In this document: one piece after another, positions 37,723 to 47,019 of the stretch
Position numbering within the stretch: the stretch's first letter is position 1
How the letters are laid out: the number at the start of each line of letters is the position of its first letter
Assembly: GCF_023702715.1 (NCBI RefSeq)
Contig: NZ_CP098480.1
Coordinates: 806,001 to 870,000, forward strand
Length of the DNA: 64,000 nt
Reading direction: 5' to 3'
Origin: Acinetobacter sp. C32I
Lineage (GTDB): Bacteria; Pseudomonadota; Gammaproteobacteria; Pseudomonadales; Moraxellaceae
Program-made: the position numbers and the translations under genes
Notes under the pieces: model-generated
What the model saw: only the letters and a program-made list of their open reading frames with translations
What the model was told of the DNA's origin: nothing
Databases searched by the model: none

Positions 37723-38466
37723 ATGACACCTTTTTGGATTGCCTTGCAGTTTTTGACCATTTTACCAATTGAACTCAAAACGATGCCAAGCGCAAAGCAG
37801 AATGGTCAGGCCATGCTGTTTTATCCTTTGGTGGGTTTATTGCTTGGGCTGATTTTGTTTGCATCTGCCATGTTATTGGCAAAGCTTCCGATCATCTTGA
37901 GTGCAGCACTGATTCTCGTACTCTGGATTTGGCTGACGGGTGGATTACATCTGGATGGTTTAGCGGATACAGCCGATGCATGGGTCGGTGGATTTGGTGA
38001 TCCTGAACGAACCTTGAAAATCATGAAAGACCCTGCATGTGGTCCAATCGGGGTGCTGAGTTTAGTTGCCGTCTGCTTGCTGAAATTTGTGGCTTTATAC
38101 GTTTTGCTTGAACAACAAATGGCTGTTTTTTTAATCTTCTTGCCTATGCTTGGGCGTAGTGTGCCACTGTTTTTATTCCTTACTACGCCTTATGTACGTG
38201 CTCAAGGCTTAGGCCGTTCTATGGCAGATTTTATGCCCAAAAAACAACTTTGGATGGTTTTTGTCATTACAATAGCATTGCTTTGTGTGTTTAAATGGCT
38301 TGGGTTAATTGCTTTACTGGTTTTTTTAGTGCTACTTTTTTATATGCGATCATTATTCATTAAACGAATCGGCGGGATGACTGGAGATACAGTAGGCGCT
38401 GCAATTGAGCTGGCTGAAACGGGTGTGCTCCTTAGTGCTGTGATTGCTTCGTTCTATATCATTTAA
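37723..38466 (+). CDS. cobS: CobS, adenosylcobinamide-GDP ribazoletransferase
   Basis: A 247-residue integral membrane protein; the ATG at 37723 follows GAGAGG, so it is preferred over the upstream frame opening at 37711. Family marks are FLTILPI, FYPLVGLLLG, GGLHLDGLADTADAWVGG, KDPACGPIGVL and GGMTGDTVGAAIELAE. It joins activated cobinamide and alpha-ribazole in the membrane to complete cobalamin. With cobU, cobT and cobC nearby, the set is consistent with salvage and lower-loop assembly; no corrin-ring genes are in the window. Confidence 0.95.
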   Translation: MTPFWIALQFLTILPIELKTMPSAKQNGQAMLFYPLVGLLLGLILFASAMLLAKLPIILSAALILVLWIWLTGGLHLDGLADTADAWVGGFGDPERTLKIMKDPACGPIGVLSLVAVCLLKFVALYVLLEQQMAVFLIFLPMLGRSVPLFLFLTTPYVRAQGLGRSMADFMPKKQLWMVFVITIALLCVFKWLGLIALLVFLVLLFYMRSLFIKRIGGMTGDTVGAAIELAETGVLLSAVIASFYII

Positions 38467-38489
38467 AAAAATTGATCACTTGGGTTGGT

Positions 38490-38517
38490 GTGATCCTTCT
38501 GAACGAAGAAGGATCAC
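38490..38517. terminator. Inverted repeat between convergent cobS and PepSY gene
   Basis: GTGATCCTTCT (38490-38500) and AGAAGGATCAC (38507-38517) form a perfect 11-bp stem with a six-base loop. The T-tract is short (CTTT), so it is a probable but not ideal terminator. Confidence 0.65.
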
Positions 38518-38528
38518 TTTGAATGATG

Positions 38529-39992
38529 TTAGCGTTTATGCAGTTGAACCCAGAAACCCAACACAGCGAGTAAGGCAATCAGTGCTGCAATTGTCGCTAG
38601 AATGATATCTCGAAGCGTTTTATCTATCGGCAACCATGTCCATTTATGCAAATAAGCAAAACTAAATCCTTCTAAGGCATCTTGTTGCGTGACCTGAGCT
38701 GCAATCACACCGCTGCTCGGTTCTATATACAGTCTGAGTTGATTCTCTAACTGGGTCTCAACCTTGATCACGGGTAAGCGTTTGTTGATAAATCCATATT
38801 CTCCTCCAAAATTTGTCACCCATGAGGATTGTTTAATCTGCTCTGGCTTTAAATCTAAGTAGCTAGCAGCTAATTGTTTGCTTTGTTCGAGAATATCAAG
38901 CGCTTTACCATTACCCGCATCTATAAACTGAATCGTGGGAGCTACTGTTTGGGTCGCGTGATGATCATGTGCTTTGCTTGCCGCCGTCATGCTGCCTTGT
39001 AAAGGAGCTTGTCCGACGGCTTGAATCATCCATGCAGCACGAGTATGTGTCTGGCTAAAGGTGGTTGGAGCCAGATCCAGACGCTGAATGGGCTGCTGAG
39101 TGACCTGCTGCCATGCTTTGGTACTTAGATCAGCCGTATGGAAAACAGGTTGAATATTTTTTATATCGGGCTTTTTTTGCCAGATATGATAGAAACCACT
39201 GAACGCCCAGAGCAGAATAAAGACACTTAAACTGATACCTAAATAGCGATGTAGAAATCGGATCGGTTTTTGCCCTAGACGGTGATTGCGCCGATTATGT
39301 ATCTTAAAGAATAAGCCAATCCCTATAAAAAGCATGCACAGTATGCTAATCAAAGCCATTTGCATGAGAATAGTTTGACCTGTCCAAGCTTGATCACCCC
39401 ATGTCCAGGTATGACCTAAGCGGAAGATTCTTGCCATCCACATCTTTTGATCATTAGACAGCGTGGCCAGTCGTGCTTGTGAAGGATCGACATAGGCACG
39501 CAAACCATTTTGAAAATCAACACGCCAAACTGGTAGTAAACGATTGACGCTCGGATAATCATCACTGAATGCGGTGATGATTTGACTGGATACAACTTCC
39601 TGTTGAGAAAGACCCGTGTACCAGCGCGCCAAACGCTCGGCATCCTGTTGTTCGGCATTCATCAGCAATTGACTGGTCTGACTATCATAGTATTCAGCAA
39701 TCTTTTGGTTGGGCTGTAATATGCGATAGGCAATCTGCTGATTTTCTAATTCAATCACCTGTAAGGCTGAAAATTGCGCGATTTGATGTCGCTTCAGAAC
39801 ATCCGTTGCTGCTAAGGCTTGTGTTAAATCCAATTGTTGAGCTGGTGGTATTCGTTTCACAGGCTGAGGTTGTGTTGCACTCATCATCGGATGCAACACA
39901 CCTGTTAAAGACCAAAGTAAAACGAGAACGCCCAACACCATCCCAAAACTACGGTGCAATGACAATAGTCTTTTCAGTTGTTTGGCATTCAT
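38529..39992 (-). CDS. PepSY-domain membrane protein
   Basis: A 487-residue protein with four strongly hydrophobic helices (about residues 15-33, 205-230, 250-268 and the C terminus) and large periplasmic segments carrying PepSY-like repeats, the family known as PepSY-associated transmembrane proteins. A His-containing stretch (KAHDHHATQT) is in the second periplasmic part. It lies 3 bases after the TonB receptor stop on the same strand. Relatives beside TonB receptors are proposed to reduce iron or copper complexes after uptake. Confidence 0.82.
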   Translation of the reverse strand: MNAKQLKRLLSLHRSFGMVLGVLVLLWSLTGVLHPMMSATQPQPVKRIPPAQQLDLTQALAATDVLKRHQIAQFSALQVIELENQQIAYRILQPNQKIAEYYDSQTSQLLMNAEQQDAERLARWYTGLSQQEVVSSQIITAFSDDYPSVNRLLPVWRVDFQNGLRAYVDPSQARLATLSNDQKMWMARIFRLGHTWTWGDQAWTGQTILMQMALISILCMLFIGIGLFFKIHNRRNHRLGQKPIRFLHRYLGISLSVFILLWAFSGFYHIWQKKPDIKNIQPVFHTADLSTKAWQQVTQQPIQRLDLAPTTFSQTHTRAAWMIQAVGQAPLQGSMTAASKAHDHHATQTVAPTIQFIDAGNGKALDILEQSKQLAASYLDLKPEQIKQSSWVTNFGGEYGFINKRLPVIKVETQLENQLRLYIEPSSGVIAAQVTQQDALEGFSFAYLHKWTWLPIDKTLRDIILATIAALIALLAVLGFWVQLHKR

Positions 39993-39995
39993 TGC

Positions 39996-42107
39996 TTATT
40001 TCCCAAAATGATAACGTAAACCTAATAAATAGGTACGTGGTGCAGCGGGGGTATAACTGACTTGGTTATTACTAAATGAGGTACTTTCCGCATAATGCTG
40101 ATCTGAGGCATTCAGGATTTGCCCATAGATTTCATAAGCATTTTTACGGTAGTTAGCACGTAGATTCAGCAAAGTATGGCCATCATACTTTTCCGTATTG
40201 GCATCGTTAATCCAGTAAGAACCGGCATAAACTGCTTCTGCAGAAAGTAATAGCTCAGGTATTGGCTTAATTTGGTATTCAAGCGTACCAAATGTTTTAG
40301 GCGCACTTGGCATGGTGTTGCCGCTATAATCTAAAACACTCGACGGTTGAAACTGCTGATATTCATGTTTGGCCACACTGCCTGAGAGTTTTAAGCGCTG
40401 ATCATATAAATCACTGAGTTTCCATGTTCCCCCAATTTCAATTCCCTGATGTAATGTTTTGCCTGCATTGCGTGGCTCGCGTGTGTTATCTGGCTTGGTA
40501 TAGCTCATCACTTCATCTTCGCCTTCTAAGCGATATAGGGTGATTTCACCATCTAAGCGATCATCGAATAATTTAAAGCGCAGACCTGCATCAATATTAT
40601 TAAATGTGGCTTCTTTCAAGTCTGGTGTCACCAGATTTGCCCCGTATAAACTGCTCACCTCTGGCGGTACAAAACCCTGTGACCAATTGCTATAAAGATC
40701 AATTGCTGGCGTCACATTCCAGACAAAACCGACTTGAGGGCTGGCTTTATGAAAATCACGTTTTTCATTCGGTGCGCCTGTGGTTTTTGATGGGGTTAAT
40801 TTGTTTTCATAGTCATAACTAATCCAGTCATAGCGTGCACCACCAACTAAATTTAAAGTCGGTAACACTTGCCAATTGGCTTGAGCATAGAGGGCTTGGT
40901 TATTGACGTCTACATTAAAGTCGCGTAAGCGCTGGCGTTGTTGATAACCGGTATAGACCAAGGTATTCGGGTCTCGGAACACCTGAATATCATTGGTTTT
41001 GGCTTGGTTAGGAGAATGGTCAGCCATCGCCCCAACAATCAGTTTGACCTGATCAAATGCCGCTGAATGCTGCGCATTTAAGCCATAGGACTGAAAGGCG
41101 TTATAGGTAGTTTGTCCACTATAAGTACCCGTCGGTGTACCATTTTTAACATCAGTACGGATGTTATAACTTGGATTTTGTTCGGTAGTATTGTCACGAT
41201 AATATAAGGTGACTTGGCTTTGTTGCTGATCATTCCATTGATGGCTAATTTGAGAAGAAAGCCGTGTGGCATCAACTTCACGATAGGTAAAGGTTTGGTA
41301 GCTGTATCCAGGACGTTTGCGATAATCATCCAGATTTAAGCTACCGGTCATATCCGCTTTTAAATGGTTATAGCTGAGGATATTTTTGATTTGGGTGGCA
41401 TCAGAGATATGCCAGTCGTGTCTGAGCGTCACACTTTGCTTATCACTTTCAGCATGGTCTTGCCAGCTATCACCACGATCACTGGCATAGGCTGAAAGTC
41501 TTAACCCATGCTCACCCCATTCGCTATCAAAGCTATCCGATGCACCGACATCGACACGGCGATATCCTTCAGAACTGGCACTGATGCCAAGGTCGGCTGT
41601 GGGTGTAGTACTCGGTGCTTTGGTGAGAAAATTAACAGTTCCACCAATCGCATTGCTGCCATATAAGCTACTGGCAGGGCCACGTAAAATTTCAATGCTA
41701 TCAATACCCGCCAAATTCACTTCATATAAGGCATTGTGGTTAAACACACCCACGGGACGAATCGAAACACCATCTTCTAAATATTGATAAACGGCTGCTG
41801 TGGTCATCGGTTGGCGAATCGACATCATATGCTGTTCATTACCCAAGTCATTCATTAATACGCCTGGGGTTTGATTCAGCACCTGTCCAATAAAGGTTGC
41901 ATGTTCATCTTCAATGTCCTTGCTGTTAATTTTACTAATCGCAGCAGGGGTATTGTTAATCGATTCACCTTCACGACTGGCAGTCACAACAATGGTGGCT
42001 AAGGTTTTGGTCGTATCAGAAGGTGCAGTTTCAGCAAAAGTAGCAGAACTATAGCTAACAGACAGGCACGCAGCCGTTAATACAGACAAACGGAATTGAG
42101 TATTCAT
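39996..42107 (-). CDS. TonB-dependent outer-membrane receptor
   Basis: A 703-residue receptor; the frame opens at 42128, but ATG 42107 gives a normal signal peptide (MNTQFRLSVLTAACLSVS ... TFA). A TonB-box-like LATIVVTASREG is followed by the plug (IDSIEILRGPASSLYGSNAIGGTVNFLTK) and a barrel ending LLGLRYHFGK with terminal aromatic residues. The ligand is unknown. Neighbouring DUF2946-like and PepSY genes point to a metal or metallophore, copper or iron, rather than vitamin B12. No Fur box is evident upstream. Confidence 0.85.
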   Translation of the reverse strand: MNTQFRLSVLTAACLSVSYSSATFAETAPSDTTKTLATIVVTASREGESINNTPAAISKINSKDIEDEHATFIGQVLNQTPGVLMNDLGNEQHMMSIRQPMTTAAVYQYLEDGVSIRPVGVFNHNALYEVNLAGIDSIEILRGPASSLYGSNAIGGTVNFLTKAPSTTPTADLGISASSEGYRRVDVGASDSFDSEWGEHGLRLSAYASDRGDSWQDHAESDKQSVTLRHDWHISDATQIKNILSYNHLKADMTGSLNLDDYRKRPGYSYQTFTYREVDATRLSSQISHQWNDQQQSQVTLYYRDNTTEQNPSYNIRTDVKNGTPTGTYSGQTTYNAFQSYGLNAQHSAAFDQVKLIVGAMADHSPNQAKTNDIQVFRDPNTLVYTGYQQRQRLRDFNVDVNNQALYAQANWQVLPTLNLVGGARYDWISYDYENKLTPSKTTGAPNEKRDFHKASPQVGFVWNVTPAIDLYSNWSQGFVPPEVSSLYGANLVTPDLKEATFNNIDAGLRFKLFDDRLDGEITLYRLEGEDEVMSYTKPDNTREPRNAGKTLHQGIEIGGTWKLSDLYDQRLKLSGSVAKHEYQQFQPSSVLDYSGNTMPSAPKTFGTLEYQIKPIPELLLSAEAVYAGSYWINDANTEKYDGHTLLNLRANYRKNAYEIYGQILNASDQHYAESTSFSNNQVSYTPAAPRTYLLGLRYHFGK

Positions 42108-42180
42108 TTTGAACTCTATAAAAAGCAAGAACTAAGGACATACCAACGTTATTTACGGGGCACGAAGTAAAATTTGCGAT

Positions 42181-42684
42181 TTATAAAGCCAGTGGCGGGG
42201 CTTGTTTGATTGGAAAAATATAGAAGATGCGGGCGATGTGCAGATCTTCTGTCCACGTATGGCACAGGCAGCGAACGCGACTGAACCAAGCCAGTAGAAA
42301 TATAATAATGAATGCAATCAGCGGGACAATCGCAGCGGCATCTAAACCATGTGAGCATAAAGGACAATGCTTCATGATTTGGCTCGCCAGTGCATACACG
42401 TGTTGAGCATATTCACTGAGCTGGGCATGTTTGGCATGTTGTAGCTGCGGTGCGTGATGCATGTCGTGCATGCTATGTTGATGATGACCTGAATGTGTCT
42501 GTGACATCAACGAGACATTTTGAATTTCTGTGACTTGGCAATGGCTTGGCATTGCATAAAGTGCAGGTACGACGCCTGTATTGACCATCGTTGGTAAGAA
42601 GATATGCCAGAGTAAACATAGCAAAGTAATCGCGCCGAAACTGGCACGCCACTTAAGCAAATGTTGACGAAAACTGGACTTCAT
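42181..42684 (-). CDS. DUF2946-like His-rich membrane protein
   Basis: A 167-residue protein. The frame is open back to 43089, but the region beyond 42684 is antisense to the AraC gene and ATG 42684 starts MKSSFRQHLLKW directly before an N-terminal membrane helix, so that start is chosen. A Met/His-rich periplasmic segment (SGHHQHSMHDMHH) is followed by CPLCSHG and a second hydrophobic helix, then an APPLAL tail. These traits resemble DUF2946 proteins, often found near copper genes. It is the first gene of the TonB receptor operon. Confidence 0.72.
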   Translation of the reverse strand: MKSSFRQHLLKWRASFGAITLLCLLWHIFLPTMVNTGVVPALYAMPSHCQVTEIQNVSLMSQTHSGHHQHSMHDMHHAPQLQHAKHAQLSEYAQHVYALASQIMKHCPLCSHGLDAAAIVPLIAFIIIFLLAWFSRVRCLCHTWTEDLHIARIFYIFPIKQAPPLAL

Positions 42685-42803
42685 ATCAGCGATACGTCGT
42701 AGGAGAAATGTGGCAGCAGTATAATCAAAAAATGACTTATAGATCAAAGCAAAATTAAGGTATTCTGAGACTGCTGAATTCAATAATTTATAGGCAGATC
42801 GGC

Positions 42804-43622
42804 ATGTCAAAAATGGCAAATCATTCCGATTGGATTGTTCGGGCTTCTGAGAGTGATCGCTTGGAAAGGATTGAAGCTTTCTTTTCTGATCATGCATATG
42901 AACCACACCAACATGATACCTTTGCGATTGGTCGAACCTTGTCTGGTGTACAAAGTTTTCATTATCGTGGTGAAGTCCGACATAGTCAGCATGGCATGAC
43001 CATGGTATTGCATCCAGATGAAAAACATGATGGCAGTGCGGGGACTCAAGACGGCTTTCACTACAGAATGATGTACGTTGAACCTGCATTGATTCAAAAG
43101 ATCATGAAAGGCAAGCCGCTGCCTTTTTTCAAACATGGACTGAGTGATGATCCACGGCTTTATCGTGTTACCCATACACTTTTGCAAAATATGCAGGACT
43201 CATTGGATCTTTTAGAAGAAGAAGATGCTTTGTATGATTTGGCGACAACCTTGTATGAAGTTGCAGGTCAGCCAGCACGCTCGCGGCAACGCTATGATTA
43301 TATTGCGGCAGAGCGAGCCAGAGAGTTTATTCACGCTTCACTGGATCAGAACATCAGTCTGGATGATTTAGAACAGAATATCCAACGTGATCGTTGGAGT
43401 CTTTCTCGTGATTTTAGACTGCTATTTGGCACTAGCCCGCATCGTTATATGACCATGCGTCGGCTAGATATCGTGAAAAGGTGTTTGATGTATGGAGAGT
43501 CGCTGACACAGGCTGCCATCATTGCTGGTTTTTTTGACCAAAGCCATATGACTCGGCATTTTAGCAAAGCTTTTGGAATTACCCCAGCAAAATGGAAAGA
43601 GATTTATACACATCAGCAATAA
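42804..43622 (+). CDS. AraC-family regulator with cupin-like N terminus
   Basis: A 272-residue regulator. The N-terminal ligand domain begins HAYEPHQHDTFAIGRTLSGVQSFHYRG and includes the family-typical VLHPDEKHDG; the C-terminal two-helix-turn-helix domain includes SLSRDFRLLFGTSPHRYMTMRRLD and AAIIAGFFDQSHMTRHFSKAFGITP. Regulators of this type often lie beside LysE exporters, as here (convergent, 24 bases apart), but it is also divergent from the metal-uptake operon. Either or both may be targets. Confidence 0.88.
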   Translation: MSKMANHSDWIVRASESDRLERIEAFFSDHAYEPHQHDTFAIGRTLSGVQSFHYRGEVRHSQHGMTMVLHPDEKHDGSAGTQDGFHYRMMYVEPALIQKIMKGKPLPFFKHGLSDDPRLYRVTHTLLQNMQDSLDLLEEEDALYDLATTLYEVAGQPARSRQRYDYIAAERAREFIHASLDQNISLDDLEQNIQRDRWSLSRDFRLLFGTSPHRYMTMRRLDIVKRCLMYGESLTQAAIIAGFFDQSHMTRHFSKAFGITPAKWKEIYTHQQ

Positions 43623-43646
43623 GCTGTGCTTGCGACGAAAAAAGCT

Positions 43647-44255
43647 TTAAATAAGATGCATAGCTTTTAAGAAATCACTCAACATAAATAGACCTGAAAT
43701 AATTAAGAAGATACCCAGTATTTTATTTAGATGATTGAGCCAAATTGGATTACTCAATTTTTTGCCAATTACTGATCCAGCAAATGAATAAAGCAATGGA
43801 GCACCCGCTGCTCCGAGAGAAATGAGTAATGAAACAATCAGAATCAAGCTACCAGTGATATGTGCAGCAGGGTACATAATGGTGGTCACAGGTAAAATCA
43901 CCAAAATCGCTTTCGGATTCAGGCTTTGAATCCAGAAACCATTCCAAAAGCTGAGGCTTTGGTGTTGGGTTTGATCTGTTTTTAATTCGGTATGCGCTGT
44001 CATCATTTTATAGGCGATATAAAAGGTATAAAGCGCCCCGATCAAGGCAATAAAATGTAAATACGCATGGGGAATCAATGCTGCACCGGCATAACCAAAT
44101 ACAACAAATAGCATCAGCATAGAACAACCTACACCAGCAAAAAAGCCCAATGTTCGGGAGAACTGTCCTGTTAGCCCAGCATTTAATCCCATAAAGTTCA
44201 CAGGACCAGGGCTGTACATCACACTTAAGGTATAAAGAAAAATTTCCATGACCAA
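43647..44255 (-). CDS. LysE-family amino acid exporter
   Basis: A 202-residue membrane protein with about six hydrophobic helices. Family marks are the N-terminal YSPGPVNFMGLNAGLTGQFSRTLGFFAG and the central FWNGFWIQSLNPKAILVILP. LysE/RhtB proteins export amino acids or related metabolites. It converges with the AraC-type regulator, a frequent pairing for this family. Confidence 0.88.
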   Translation of the reverse strand: MVMEIFLYTLSVMYSPGPVNFMGLNAGLTGQFSRTLGFFAGVGCSMLMLFVVFGYAGAALIPHAYLHFIALIGALYTFYIAYKMMTAHTELKTDQTQHQSLSFWNGFWIQSLNPKAILVILPVTTIMYPAAHITGSLILIVSLLISLGAAGAPLLYSFAGSVIGKKLSNPIWLNHLNKILGIFLIISGLFMLSDFLKAMHLI

Positions 44256-44350
44256 CCTAAATGAATCAATAACAAAGGATGATCAAAATAGGGCAAAGTG
44301 CCATGGGCTGTATTGTACGTTTGTGCAAGTTAGCTGAATTGACGAACAAA

Positions 44351-44376
44351 AAAACAGGCTCATAAGAGCCTGTTTT
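44351..44376. terminator. Terminator after DAHP synthase gene
   Basis: AAAACAGGCTC (44351-44361) and GAGCCTGTTTT (44366-44376) form a perfect 11-bp stem with an ATAA loop and U-tracts on both strands, 22 bases past the stop of the minus-strand gene. Confidence 0.9.
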
Positions 44377-44397
44377 CATCGCAGTTAAAAGATCGAA

Positions 44398-45498
44398 TTA
44401 ACGCGTTGGTAATACGTCTTTCAATGCTTCATGCATTTCGAGTAATGCTTTTTCAGTAGTTTCCCAATCAATACAGCCATCAGTTACTGATTTACCGTAT
44501 TCAAGATCGCATAGATTTTCAGGAATATCCTGACGACCACCTTTTAAGTGACTCTCCACCATAATCCCAACGATTGATTTGTTACCATCAAGGATTTGTT
44601 CCGTGATGTTTTTCAAAACCAAAGGTTGTAAGTACGGGTCTTTGTTTGAGTTGGCATGACTGGTATCAATCATGATCTTGTTGCTGACTTTAGCTTTTGC
44701 CAAAGCTGCTTCAGCTTCTGCAACTGAAGTCGCATCATAGTTAGGCTTGCCATTACCACCACGTAATACCACGTGTGCATAAGGGTTGCCTTTGGTATTG
44801 ATAATCGCAACTTGACCGCTTTCATTCAGGCCCAAGAAGCTGTGACCATGTTTAACAGATTGCATCGCATTGGTCGCAACGGTTAAACCACCATCGGTAC
44901 CGTTTTTAAAGCCAACAGGAGAAGATAAGCCTGATGACATTTCACGGTGAGTTTGGCTTTCCGTAGTACGTGCACCAATCGCAGACCATGAAATCAAATC
45001 TTGATAGTATTGTGGTGAGTTTGGATCAAGTGCTTCAGTGGCACATGGCAAACCTTTTTCATTCAAATCAATCAATAATCCACGGCCGATATGCAAGCCT
45101 TTTTCAATATTGAAAGAGTCATTCATGTCAGGGTCGTTGATTAAACCTTTCCAACCAACTGTGGTACGTGGTTTTTCAAAATAAACACGCATGACTAGAT
45201 ATAAAGTGTCTTTTACTTTTTCGCTGAGAACCTTGAGGCGATCAGCATATTCATGTGCAGCTTTAGGATCGTGAATCGAACAAGGGCCAATCACCACAAA
45301 CAAGCGTTTGTCGTTGCCATCTAAAATGTTACGTACAGTTGCACGTCCTTGTAACACAGTTTGAGAAGCAGCATCAGATAAAGGGAGGTCAGCTTTCAGT
45401 TCTGCTGGGGTAATCAAAGTTTGAATGCTTTTAATATTAACGTCGTCGATATCTGGCTGAGAAACTGGATTTGACTGTAGAGTATTCATTGCTGTCAC
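44398..45498 (-). CDS. 3-deoxy-7-phosphoheptulonate (DAHP) synthase, AroF/AroG type
   Basis: A 366-residue class I DAHP synthase. Signature segments are VVIGPCSIHDPKAAHEYA, MRVYFEKPRTTVGWKGLINDP, SWSAIGARTTESQTHREM, GFKNGTDG and IMVESHLKGGRQD. It condenses PEP and erythrose-4-phosphate at the entry of the shikimate pathway. Which aromatic amino acid inhibits it cannot be decided safely from sequence. Start may be Met1 or Met4 (45489). Convergent direction and a clear terminator show it is transcribed alone. Confidence 0.95.
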   Translation of the reverse strand: MTAMNTLQSNPVSQPDIDDVNIKSIQTLITPAELKADLPLSDAASQTVLQGRATVRNILDGNDKRLFVVIGPCSIHDPKAAHEYADRLKVLSEKVKDTLYLVMRVYFEKPRTTVGWKGLINDPDMNDSFNIEKGLHIGRGLLIDLNEKGLPCATEALDPNSPQYYQDLISWSAIGARTTESQTHREMSSGLSSPVGFKNGTDGGLTVATNAMQSVKHGHSFLGLNESGQVAIINTKGNPYAHVVLRGGNGKPNYDATSVAEAEAALAKAKVSNKIMIDTSHANSNKDPYLQPLVLKNITEQILDGNKSIVGIMVESHLKGGRQDIPENLCDLEYGKSVTDGCIDWETTEKALLEMHEALKDVLPTR

Positions 45499-45545
45499 AA
45501 ATTCAATCGAAAGAAAAGGTTATTTTGTCTACGAATATAGCATGA

Positions 45546-45600
45546 AATGCCGATTGATTAACTAGCGAAAAGCATAATTTATGTAGAAATAATCGGCATT
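45546..45600. repeat. Inverted repeat upstream of DAHP synthase gene
   Basis: AATGCCGATT (45546-45555) and AATCGGCATT (45591-45600) are perfect 10-bp inverted arms 35 bases apart, between the TauE/SafE stop and the DAHP synthase start. It could be an operator pair or a weak RNA stem; no match to the TyrR consensus is seen. Confidence 0.45.
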
Positions 45601-45607
45601 ACAACGC

Positions 45608-46501
45608 TTAAACAGTTGTTGTTACGTGCTTTGTTTGCTGAATCACAACCGCTTGATGTGTTTCAACTGGCTTTGGTTTCGCCTTAATTGGGTTCACCAT
45701 GAAGTTCACACCCAAAGCAAATAGGGTAATGCCTAGAATTTTACGGATCAGACGTTCTGGCATACGTGAGCTGATGAGTGTACCGACAATAATGGCTGGA
45801 ATTGAACCCACCAACAACCACATTAACAGGGTAAAGTCGACATTACCGGAAGACATATGGCTTAGGCCAGCAACTGCTGTCAGTAATACCGCATGTACTA
45901 CGTCTGAACCAATGATACGAATCATAGGAAGATTCGGGAACATTAGCACTAAGGCCATGATACCGAAAGCACCTGCACCCACAGAAGACAAGGTTACAAA
46001 GATACCGAGCACAATACCCATAATCACAATGTAATGACGTTTGTGTTGCAATGCATGCTGTTCACTTTCCATATCCGCTTGTTCACGGTTACGAAACTTG
46101 TCAAAGAACTTTTCAATTTGTGCACGGAACACAATTGAGATACCGGTCAGGGTCAACATAAAGCCCAAGACCATCGTCAATACCGCTTTATAATGGGTGG
46201 ACTGACTGAGATAATGTTCAAGTACCCAAGAGGTTGCAAAAGAGGCTGGAATACTGCCTAACGCGAGCCAAAGTACAATTGGCCAGACAATATTCAGTTT
46301 TTTGGCATGAACCACTGAACCACAGAATTTTGAGATTGAGGCATAAAGTAGATCAGTACCAATGGCAATATGCGGTTCGATCTTAAATAGGCTAATCAGG
46401 ATTGGGGTCATCAATGAACCACCACCGACACCTGTGATACCGACACAGAAGCCAACCAATACCCCAGCCATAATAAATTCTATAGGACCAAACATCGACA
46501 A
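45608..46501 (-). CDS. TauE/SafE-family permease
   Basis: A 297-residue membrane protein with about eight helices. The N-terminal segment GPIEFIMAGVLVGFCVGITGVGGGSLMTPILI and the second repeat LGIFVTLSSVGAGAFGIMAL show the two-fold TauE/SafE repeat. The family exports sulfite or other organosulfur anions; nothing nearby fixes the substrate. Met3 (46495) is an alternative start. A hydrophilic linker near RNREQADMESEQHALQHK separates the halves. Confidence 0.87.
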   Translation of the reverse strand: MSMFGPIEFIMAGVLVGFCVGITGVGGGSLMTPILISLFKIEPHIAIGTDLLYASISKFCGSVVHAKKLNIVWPIVLWLALGSIPASFATSWVLEHYLSQSTHYKAVLTMVLGFMLTLTGISIVFRAQIEKFFDKFRNREQADMESEQHALQHKRHYIVIMGIVLGIFVTLSSVGAGAFGIMALVLMFPNLPMIRIIGSDVVHAVLLTAVAGLSHMSSGNVDFTLLMWLLVGSIPAIIVGTLISSRMPERLIRKILGITLFALGVNFMVNPIKAKPKPVETHQAVVIQQTKHVTTTV

Positions 46502-46954
46502 TATGCCTAATTATGCAAAAATCAGCATATCTTATGCTTTTTTTAGATAACTCGTTGTGATGAATAATGATTTGCTTATGCAAAAAAAAGCTAAAGAACT
46601 CGGTTCAGTGTCGATTTATTTTCGTTAGGAATAAAGGATGGGTAAGTCAGAAATTTATGCACATAAAAACATAATTATTAACGGATTGTGCCAAAAAATG
46701 GTGTCTTAAATTCAACTTTAAATTGCCATTTTTGTTTTTAATGCATTGTTTTATATCAATAAAATATGAGAATGCTTTATGAGAAAGACGTGTCGGATAG
46801 CTCCCTGAAATCCAAAATTGATTGTTCTTCGCATGAATTGATTTAAAATTATTTAAATAGAGTTGGTCTAAATTTCGACTGATTCGAAATGATGTTTTGA
46901 ATATAAGTATTTGTTTATTTTTAAATATTTTTGAATTGTGTAAGGAACTCAGCA
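46502..46954. other. AT-rich intergenic region without a supported gene
   Basis: This 453-bp gap separates the TauE/SafE gene from the first DUF4189 gene. I see only stop-rich AT sequence and short unsupported frames on both strands. It presumably holds the promoters of both neighbours; a TTAATAA-rich area occurs near 46676. Confidence 0.6.
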
Positions 46955-47019
46955 ATGAATAAATATCTAAAGCATTTATTGTGGCTGGGTTTATTGGGGC
47001 TAAGTGGTTCAGCTTATGC
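46941..47019 (+). repeat. First copy of a 79-bp ribosome-binding-site plus signal-peptide repeat
   Basis: The stretch from TAAGGAACTC through the end of the signal peptide is nearly identical to 47508-47586 (four differences by eye). Downstream, the two genes diverge strongly. Confidence 0.85.

Noticed and set aside
42685..43089. N-terminal extension of the DUF2946-like frame to 302 residues
   Set aside because: The added part is the reverse strand of the AraC gene and its promoter, while ATG 42684 begins directly at a membrane helix.
46637..46708. Short frame beginning MGKSEIYAHKN upstream of the DUF4189 genes
   Set aside because: About 23 residues, no hydrophobic helix or motif, and equally likely by chance in AT-rich DNA although an AGGA lies upstream.
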